Source: Phycisphaerae bacterium (GTDB lineage: Bacteria; Planctomycetota; Phycisphaerae; SM23-33). From it: DNA of 46,526 bases. The stretch is taken from contig JAFGJE010000223.1 of the NCBI GenBank assembly GCA_016929245.1, positions 1 through 46,526 of the forward strand. Reading direction: 5' to 3'. The position numbers and the translations under genes were made by a program. Each line of letters starts with the position of its first letter. Positions within the stretch are counted from its first letter, which is position 1. Positions 40,669-46,526 of this stretch are shown one piece after another. The notes beneath the pieces were generated by a model, which saw only the letters and a program-made list of their open reading frames with translations, searched no databases and was not told where the DNA came from.

Positions 40669-41499
40669 ATGAGGAAGAACAAGCTATGTCTGGGAGTGGT
40701 GCTGTTCTGCGTGCTAGCCGGTACGGCGACGCTATCGCGGGCGGATGTGATTTTTTCGGACGATTTTGAGAGCCACGTCGCCGCCACCTCGTGGGTGGAG
40801 CCGAACGACCGGGATCCCGGCGCCCCCCCGGTCGGGGCGGGATGGACCATCGATGAATCGGAGGAAACCATGACGCAGGTCATGCGTTCGCCGGTCAGTT
40901 CGAGCTATTACAAGTTCGACACGCCGTACGGCCTGCAGTACCTGCACATGTGGCGCGACTCCAGCGGGAGCCAGTCGGCCTGGGCCGGGCTGACGACGGA
41001 CGCCCAGAACCAGGTCGCCGCCAACGGAACGATGCGGGTGGAACTCAAGGCCCACAACGTCTCCGGTTTCGACGGTTGGGGCGGTTCGCTGAACATCGGC
41101 GGTTTCGACAGCGCCCCGGGCAGCTATGCCAACCGCGCGTTTGACATTTCGCTGCGTTCCAACGGCGAAGTCTGGCTGTACACCGGTTCCTCCGTCAAGA
41201 ACACCGCCCTGGACGCCGTGTTCGACTGCAACACCTGGGAATCGCTGGTCATCGACGTGGATTTCGTCACCGACACCTGGTCGCTGACCATCGACGGCGT
41301 GACCGTCGGCAGCCTGGGATTCGAGGCCGGCGATCTCAGCAAGATTCAGTATGTGTCCATCGGAATGACGGATTACAGCGGCGCCGCCGGACGGGGGGGA
41401 ATCGATGATCTTGTGGTTCTGACTCCCGTTCCCGAACCGGCGACGTTGGGTCTGCTGGCCGTCGGCGGATTGGGTATTTGGATCCGTAAAAAACGATAA
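40669..41499 (+). CDS. PEP-CTERM protein with lectin-like beta-sandwich character
   Basis: A 276-residue exported protein. ATG 40669 has AAAGGAGA upstream and starts a signal peptide (MRKNKLCLGVVLFCVLAGTA). The body, opening IFSDDFESHVAATSWVEP, has the look of a concanavalin-like or carbohydrate-binding beta-sandwich (long strand pattern ending VSIGMTDYSGAAGRGGIDDL), which is common in planctomycete surface proteins. The C-terminus VPEPATLGLLAVGGLGIWIR ending KKR is a classical PEP-CTERM signal, closely similar to that of the protein at the left edge. It may be controlled by the regulator upstream. Confidence 0.88.
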   Translation: MRKNKLCLGVVLFCVLAGTATLSRADVIFSDDFESHVAATSWVEPNDRDPGAPPVGAGWTIDESEETMTQVMRSPVSSSYYKFDTPYGLQYLHMWRDSSGSQSAWAGLTTDAQNQVAANGTMRVELKAHNVSGFDGWGGSLNIGGFDSAPGSYANRAFDISLRSNGEVWLYTGSSVKNTALDAVFDCNTWESLVIDVDFVTDTWSLTIDGVTVGSLGFEAGDLSKIQYVSIGMTDYSGAAGRGGIDDLVVLTPVPEPATLGLLAVGGLGIWIRKKR

Positions 41500-41526
41500 A
41501 TCAAATTTCTCTTTCTTTTTTGGCGT

Positions 41527-41563
41527 GGGAAGATTCTCCCAAGGAGAATCTTCCCCTTTTTTT
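41527..41563 (+). terminator. intrinsic terminator after the PEP-CTERM gene
   Basis: GGGAAGATTCTCC, loop CAA, exact complement GGAGAATCTTCCC, then C and seven T. It begins 27 bases after the stop codon at 41499. Confidence 0.92.
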
Positions 41564-41665
41564 CACGGACCTTCATCCCGTCCTCCTCTTTCTTACCAAT
41601 GTTTTCCTCTCCCGCGGCGAATTCCTCTCGTCGATTTACCCCCGGTCGTGTACAATACAAAACTC

Positions 41666-42706
41666 ATGGCTGAGTATCGCGTCAACCTGGAGATGTACAA
41701 CGGTCCGCTGGACCTGCTGCTGTACCTGATTCGTCGGGACGAGGTGGACATTCACGATATCCCCATCGTGAGCATCACCGAGCAGTACCTCGCGTACGTG
41801 GACATGCTCCAGGCCCTCGATCCGAACCTCGCGGGGGAGTTCCTGGTGATGGCCGCCACGCTGATCGAGATCAAGTCCCGCGTGCTCTTACCGGCATCGG
41901 AGGTACCGGAGGGGGAAGACGACGGTTTTGACATCGATCCCCGCGCGGACCTGGTGCGGCAGCTTCTGCAGTACAAGGCCTTCAAGGACGCCGCGGGCGA
42001 TCTCAAGGCGGCAGGGGAGTTGCAGGCGCTGAAGTTCGTCCGCAATCCCGGCAGGATACACCTGGGCGACGAGAAGGACGTGGACCTGGAGGAGGTGCAG
42101 ATCTGGGATTTGTTCGACGCGTTCCGCAACGTGATGGACGCGATCGGCAAACGCCCCCAAAACCACGAGGTGATCTACGACGACACGCCCGTCGAGTTGC
42201 ACGCCGAGGATATTCTCGACCGCCTGCACCGCGACGGGACGATGTCGTTTGAGAAGATTTTCGAAGGCCGCGAGCAGCGCAGCGAGGTGATCGGGCTGTT
42301 CCTGGCGGTGCTGGAACTCATACGGCTGCAGAAGATTTTCGTCGTGCAGGGGGCGAATTTCGGGCAGATCGACGTGCACCTGAACCCCAATCCCCCGGCG
42401 GAGCGCGACGTGGAACACCTCTTCGCCCGCGCGACCGTGCCGGACGAGGAACGAGAAAAAACCGACGAAGAACCGGAGGCGGAAGGCGCTTTACCGCCGT
42501 TCCTGCCGGATCGCGACAACGAGGAAGACGACCTGTTCGACGAAGAGGGAAACTTATCCCTCGAAGGCCTGCTCGCGGACGACCTGGCGGATATCGATCT
42601 GAACACCCCCGCCGACGAACTGGGAACCTACGAATCCGAGGCCGACCACGACGACATGGAACCCACCCAGGGCGACCACGACGAAGACGATTCGGTGAAT
42701 TTATAA
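41666..42706 (+). CDS. scpA: segregation and condensation protein A
   Basis: A 346-residue kleisin that bridges SMC heads with ScpB in chromosome condensation. ATG 41666 gives the family N-terminus: YRVNLEMYNGPLDLLLYLIR followed by DIHDIPIVSITEQYL. The conserved FLVMAATLIEIKSRVLLP helix and the C-terminal winged helix (VIGLFLAVLELIRLQKIFV) are present. About 90 strongly acidic residues follow (EEPEAEGALPP to the end), making it longer than usual ScpA. TACAAT at 41651 could be a -10 box placed so close that the message would be leaderless; no matching -35 is clear. No scpB is adjacent. Confidence 0.93.
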   Translation: MAEYRVNLEMYNGPLDLLLYLIRRDEVDIHDIPIVSITEQYLAYVDMLQALDPNLAGEFLVMAATLIEIKSRVLLPASEVPEGEDDGFDIDPRADLVRQLLQYKAFKDAAGDLKAAGELQALKFVRNPGRIHLGDEKDVDLEEVQIWDLFDAFRNVMDAIGKRPQNHEVIYDDTPVELHAEDILDRLHRDGTMSFEKIFEGREQRSEVIGLFLAVLELIRLQKIFVVQGANFGQIDVHLNPNPPAERDVEHLFARATVPDEEREKTDEEPEAEGALPPFLPDRDNEEDDLFDEEGNLSLEGLLADDLADIDLNTPADELGTYESEADHDDMEPTQGDHDEDDSVNL

Positions 42707-42722
42707 AAAGCCTGAAACGTGT

Positions 42723-42820
42723 CGTCCCTTAGGGACGCGTATTGCGACCATCTTGGCCGCGATAAAAAAAGCCATTCCGAGAGCAAGATGCTCTGGGCAC
42801 GCGCGGGCAAGATGCCCGCG
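42723..42820. repeat. GTCCCTTAGGGAC and CAAGATG hairpin cluster after scpA
   Basis: CGTCCCTTAGGGACG is followed by GCGACCATCTTGGCCGC, AGAGCAAGATGCTCT and CGCGGGCAAGATGCCCGCG. All later hairpins have CATCTTG or CAAGATG at the centre. The layout of the first two equals that of the element inside bioD. The cluster lies between convergent scpA and the giant surface-protein gene. Confidence 0.8.
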
Positions 42821-42851
42821 ACACACTAATATACCGTTTTCATACGGGCTC

Positions 42852-45800
42852 TTACAGCCAACCCGTCACGACTCCCGTACCCGTGATTCGCGCGATCAGT
42901 TCCACATCGCCGGGGTCAATTCCCACGGGCAATTCATAATCACCATAAAACGATATTGTCGAGTTGGGGTAAAGGTCCAGAAGGGATCCCATATGACTCC
43001 ACAGGAGATAATCGTTCTCATTTTCATCAATCACTCCGTCGGAGGTGCACCAAAGGTCGAGAGCCACTTCGGAATAGGTTACTTCGTCATTTCCGTTTGT
43101 AACGTAAATTCTAAATTGCCCCGTCGTATCCGGGATGCCGTCGGTCGGTTCGGTCACCTCTACCGTCATGTCGTCGGGTTGGCCTCCACTGATTGAAATG
43201 ATCGGCGTTGTCGGCCCTGCTTGAAACATAACACAGCCGTAATAATTATTATCTGTACTTCCCGTCGATCCCCAGTTGCTTGCCAGGATGGTAAAATCAC
43301 TCATGTTAACAGTGCCTTCCTGGTCAACGGCACCATAATAATTTCCGCCGGCGGCATCCAACTGCGCGACCAATTTGACGTCGTTCGGATTGACACCTTC
43401 GGGCAGTTCGTAGTCCACCCAGAAGGAACGTGTCACACCCGGTGCGTGGATGAATAATTCATCTTCGACGGTTTTCAGGAGGTAGTCCCCCGCGCTGCCG
43501 TCGATCAGGCCGTCGGAGGTGGCCCAGAGTTGGTAATCCACCTGTCCGATCCCGACTCCGTCGCCGTTGTTGAGAAAATCGATTCGGGCTTGTCCCGCGG
43601 CCTTGGGTTTTCCTTTGGCGGGTTTTCCGACCTTAAGTTCGAGATCCGGCGCCATGGACATATCGCTGCTGAATTTACCGAGGAACGCGTTGGTGAAATC
43701 CCAATCGTTCCGTTCCGTCCACTTGTCACCAAAAGCGTCATCCGTTATGCCGCAGACGTACAGAAAACCGTTGACGGCGTCGAGTGCGGCGTCCATGACA
43801 TTTTCGGCCCCCCAGGTGCCCAGTTGACGTGTCCAGAGTTCATTTCCATCCGAATCGTGCTTGGAAATATACAAATCCGAAGCGCCGGCATGGAACGCAC
43901 CGAGGGTATTTTCGGTATCTCCGATCACGTAGGAATTCCCGTTAACATCCACAAGGATAGACGTGCAGGTATCCAACGCCTCCGATTCGCCGATCCCTCG
44001 AGACCATATCTCATTTCCCATGGAGTCGTACTTGTATAAAACGGAATCATAACCATTCTGGTTCGCTTTGTACTCGTACAGGATTCCGGCAAGATAGGCG
44101 TTACCCGCACCATCCACGCCGACGGAACGGCTGTGATCGAAGACATTGAAGTCCTGCTGACGCGACCAGAGCAGATTTCCATCCGAGTCATATCGGACGA
44201 GGAATCCGTCGGAGGCCCTTCTTTGATCGGTATACGTTGTGCCCGAAAGATAGACATTCCCCTGCGCATCGACAGCCGCGGATTCGCCGATGTCCACATA
44301 ACTGTTGGAACCGTCGTACTGTCGTCCCCAGATCAGATTGCCGTCGGCGTCATATTTCACCAGGAAGGCGTCCGAGTCTCCCTGCACGTCGGCAAACAGG
44401 CTGTTATAGGTTTCTCCCGATATGTAAAGATTGCCGACGGAATCCACCGCCAGAGAATGGCAGAAACCGTTTATGTCGGAATCGAGGGATTTGGACCAGA
44501 GAAGACGACCGGCGCCGCTGTACTTGCTGATAAACAGCTCCGCTTCATCCCGGTTAATCATTCTGCTTCCGGCGAGGAAGACGTTTCCCGTCGCGTCCGT
44601 CGCCAGGTGCAGATCCATATTTTCCTCGACGCGGGATTGTTTACGCGTCCAGAGGAGCTTTCCGGTGGGGTCGAATTTTCTCAGGTATCCGGTCGAGACC
44701 CCGTAACTTTCTTCGCTCGCATAATAGACGGTGTACGAGGCAAGATAGGAATTTCCTTCGGAATCGACAGCCACCGAGGTGGGATCCGTAAACCGGAACT
44801 GCTCGATCCATTCTTTCTTATACGGATTGTCGAAAGTAAACGCCCCCGCCGTTTCGGCGGTGTTGTTGGCTGCTTCCAACCCACCCTCGACGAATCCGTC
44901 GGCGGGCTGGATGTTCACGAGCAGGTCATAGTCTCCGCAGGGCAGCTCGACGGGCGGCTGAAAGCTGAATCGGAACGTCTTTTCACGCCCGGGCGCCAGG
45001 TTGATTCGTTGATTCTCTTTCGTGTACAGCGTGTACAACTGACCGTCGACGAAGGTGCTGATTTCGACGTTCACCCTGCCTTTGCACCGGATATTGCCCT
45101 CGTTGAGAATGTTCGCCAATACGGTGACTCGCTGGTTGGGCTTGACGGGGGTGCGGGCGATGACTTTCGTGATTGTCGGCGTGAGGTCCGCGAAACCTTC
45201 CTGCACGTTCATGCCGCTCGGCAGGACGGCCGTGTTGTTGGTTTCGTCGGATTCCGCGACCACGTTGCTCGCGTCCACTTCCGCGACGATGGTGTACTCA
45301 CCCGTCGCCAGGCCCGGCGGGAGAATCACCTGGGCGTTGATCAGCTTGCTCCTGCCCGGCGCGAGGTTGCTAATGCTTTGTTGCGTGAGGGTGTCGAGAA
45401 GGACTTTTTCGCCGGCGGCGTTTTCGGCGTAGATATTCACGTCGATCCGCTGGCCTCGCGCGACGCGGACGTTGCCCTCGTTCGTGACGGTAATCGGAAC
45501 GCGCAGCCGCTGCCCATTGCCGCTGACGGTAGCCTCCGGCAGCGTGAATCGCGCCGCCAGCCGATCGTGCACCCCCGCGACGAGATCGATAAACGGATCG
45601 GCGGAGGTAATCCCGACGGTTTGGCCGTCGGGCAGCGTATCGGCGAGATTGTTGGCGAGATTCTCCTCGCCGAAATCATTCACGGGCGTGATTACCGCCT
45701 GGATTTCATAGTCGCCCTTGGGCAACCCTTCGGGGAGATTCACGCGAACGGTGTACGTGCGAACCCGCGCACCATTGGGCGCGAGATTCGCGACGTTGCG

Positions 45801-46229
45801 ATTGGCCAATTGTCCGATCACGATGAGTTCGTTGGTTTCGGTGTTACGGGCGAAAACGTCAATATCCACGCGCGCCGCCGGGGGAACCTTCAATACGCCG
45901 ACGTTCCGCACCTGCACCTGCACGAACCCCCGCACCCGCAGGCCGGCTACGACGTCGTCAGGCAGTGTCTCACGCCGGATTTGTCCGACGAGATCCACGT
46001 TCGCTTGGGCAGCCGCAAAAGCCGGACTCGCGTTCGTCCCCGCCAGGAGAGGCGCAAGGTAGGCCGATCCGGCCGGTTCACCGCCGGCTGGATTCGGAGT
46101 CGGAAGGGACAGACTGCCCCCGTCCAACAACAGTCGCGGCTCGAGACTTTCGAGCATGGGGGGAATGGCCGAGGGGGGAATATCCTTTCGACTGTGGTGT
46201 TTCCGCTTCGTTTGTTTGCGGCTGGACAT
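42852..46229 (-). CDS. giant LEPR-xLL surface protein with CARDB and beta-propeller repeats
   Basis: A 1125-residue protein. ATG 46229 has AGGGAG upstream. A basic lead (SSRKQTKRKHHSRKD) precedes the LEPR-xLL motif (LESLEPRLLLDGG, about 27-38), a mark of large exported proteins of planctomycetes. Three CARDB-like domains follow (about 75-450), each with an LAPG or NLAPN turn and a GDYxxxAxI strand. About eight SBBP-type propeller repeats cover roughly 470-830, with lines such as DAFLVKYDADGNLIWGRQ and GNVYLSGTTY. A dockerin-like segment (GTVNMSDFTILASNWG, about 975-990) sits between two further CARDB-like domains. It is probably a cell-surface or matrix adhesion protein; no enzyme motif is seen. 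Confidence 0.88.
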   Translation of the reverse strand: MSSRKQTKRKHHSRKDIPPSAIPPMLESLEPRLLLDGGSLSLPTPNPAGGEPAGSAYLAPLLAGTNASPAFAAAQANVDLVGQIRRETLPDDVVAGLRVRGFVQVQVRNVGVLKVPPAARVDIDVFARNTETNELIVIGQLANRNVANLAPNGARVRTYTVRVNLPEGLPKGDYEIQAVITPVNDFGEENLANNLADTLPDGQTVGITSADPFIDLVAGVHDRLAARFTLPEATVSGNGQRLRVPITVTNEGNVRVARGQRIDVNIYAENAAGEKVLLDTLTQQSISNLAPGRSKLINAQVILPPGLATGEYTIVAEVDASNVVAESDETNNTAVLPSGMNVQEGFADLTPTITKVIARTPVKPNQRVTVLANILNEGNIRCKGRVNVEISTFVDGQLYTLYTKENQRINLAPGREKTFRFSFQPPVELPCGDYDLLVNIQPADGFVEGGLEAANNTAETAGAFTFDNPYKKEWIEQFRFTDPTSVAVDSEGNSYLASYTVYYASEESYGVSTGYLRKFDPTGKLLWTRKQSRVEENMDLHLATDATGNVFLAGSRMINRDEAELFISKYSGAGRLLWSKSLDSDINGFCHSLAVDSVGNLYISGETYNSLFADVQGDSDAFLVKYDADGNLIWGRQYDGSNSYVDIGESAAVDAQGNVYLSGTTYTDQRRASDGFLVRYDSDGNLLWSRQQDFNVFDHSRSVGVDGAGNAYLAGILYEYKANQNGYDSVLYKYDSMGNEIWSRGIGESEALDTCTSILVDVNGNSYVIGDTENTLGAFHAGASDLYISKHDSDGNELWTRQLGTWGAENVMDAALDAVNGFLYVCGITDDAFGDKWTERNDWDFTNAFLGKFSSDMSMAPDLELKVGKPAKGKPKAAGQARIDFLNNGDGVGIGQVDYQLWATSDGLIDGSAGDYLLKTVEDELFIHAPGVTRSFWVDYELPEGVNPNDVKLVAQLDAAGGNYYGAVDQEGTVNMSDFTILASNWGSTGSTDNNYYGCVMFQAGPTTPIISISGGQPDDMTVEVTEPTDGIPDTTGQFRIYVTNGNDEVTYSEVALDLWCTSDGVIDENENDYLLWSHMGSLLDLYPNSTISFYGDYELPVGIDPGDVELIARITGTGVVTGWL

Positions 46230-46387
46230 ATCAAAATTCTCCCTGTGCATGGCCCGGGAACACATCTTACCTGTCCTACTATATAGGACTTCATCCGGTC
46301 CTGCTTTACGTTTTTTTACACTGACCCTTTGTATCCATCTGCCGTCGTCCGGAACCATCAAGGGCCGGGCGGTGCAAAAGTCAAGAA

Positions 46388-46416
46388 ATTATAACACATT
46401 AGGGTGATTCACTCAA
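46388..46416 (-). promoter_or_regulatory. promoter of the LEPR-xLL protein gene
   Basis: On the minus strand TTGAGT (46416-46411) lies 17 bases before a perfect TATAAT (46393-46388). The leader to ATG 46229 would be about 150 bases. An inverted repeat (GGATTTATC at about 46418 and GATAAATC at about 46452) lies just upstream and may terminate the gene beyond. Confidence 0.6.
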
Positions 46417-46468
46417 AGGATTTATCCCGAAATGCCGATAAGGTGTGCGAGGATAAATCATGGCGGCC

Positions 46469-46526
46469 TCAGGCGGCGGCTTTTTCTTGTGTCCAGTAGG
46501 TTCGCCACAGGCCGCTGTGATAGATG
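46469..46526 (-). CDS. C-terminal fragment of an unidentified protein at the window edge
   Basis: Read on the minus strand from the right edge, the frame gives IYHSGLWRTYWTQEKAAA and a TGA stop at 46469-46471. The composition is protein-like, but only 18 residues are visible. The gene would continue outside the window. An inverted repeat follows the stop. Confidence 0.3.
   Translation of the reverse strand, partial: IYHSGLWRTYWTQEKAAA

Noticed and set aside
44133-46286. A 717-codon plus-strand frame opposite the LEPR-xLL gene
   Set aside because: It shadows the CARDB and propeller coding sequence, has no domain of its own and no ribosome-binding site.
46362-46526. Insertion-sequence end at the right edge
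   Set aside because: An inverted repeat and a short C-terminal frame are present, but too little is visible to identify a transposase or a terminal repeat.

Overview
The window looks like a chromosomal segment of a planctomycete, most likely of the Phycisphaerae type. The signs are a large surface protein with an LEPR-xLL start motif and a planctomycete-style dockerin-like segment, three PEP-CTERM proteins, a cyclase-repeat/DUF4159 protein, GC-rich genes separated by AT-rich promoters, and intergenic gaps packed with inverted-repeat elements. A pyruvate:ferredoxin oxidoreductase and a corrinoid-type MttB methyltransferase suggest anaerobic or facultative life. This placement is inferred from protein style, because no rRNA is present.

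Layout. 1-3.3 kb: the end of a PEP-CTERM protein, an MttB-family methyltransferase with a strong dyad-flanked promoter, and a second PEP-CTERM protein behind a structured leader. 3.4-5.6 kb (minus): a sugar-1-kinase-like protein and a nucleotidyltransferase, a probable amino-sugar salvage pair. 5.7-9.9 kb: the translation block rpsB-tsf-pyrH-frr with a long folded leader, then a possible small gene without ATG. 9.9-15.4 kb: a His/Cys-tailed membrane protein, SppA, a DUF4159 protein and a PAS-PP2C phosphatase. 15.7-19.3 kb: pyruvate:ferredoxin oxidoreductase. 19.4-28.3 kb (all minus): a Gfo/Idh/MocA oxidoreductase, RsgA, a hybrid histidine kinase, archaeal-type phosphoglycerate mutase, a DUF2283 protein, a RelE/Xre toxin-antitoxin pair and a large membrane/TPR protein. 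28.4-30.7 kb: a small unknown protein, a Ser/Thr kinase and a PPP-like phosphatase. 30.8-34.7 kb: pcm, divergent from a SAM hydrolase-bioA-bioD cluster. 34.8-38.8 kb: rph, a lipoprotein, rdgB, an orphan permease-like protein and folB. 38.8-42.7 kb: a possible small RNA, a GntR/LacI-type regulator, a PEP-CTERM protein and scpA. 42.8-46.5 kb: a giant LEPR-xLL/CARDB/beta-propeller protein and the end of an unidentified gene.

Most genes are housekeeping. The unusual material is mainly non-coding: at least eight inverted-repeat families fill the gaps. One family keeps its stem while its sequence changes, and one element appears to have entered the start of bioD in frame. Other points of interest are the kinase-phosphatase pair, the concentration of SAM-using enzymes, the rpsB leader and a promoter-plus-terminator unit upstream of folB. 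No tRNA, rRNA, CRISPR array, transposase of full length or phage gene was seen.
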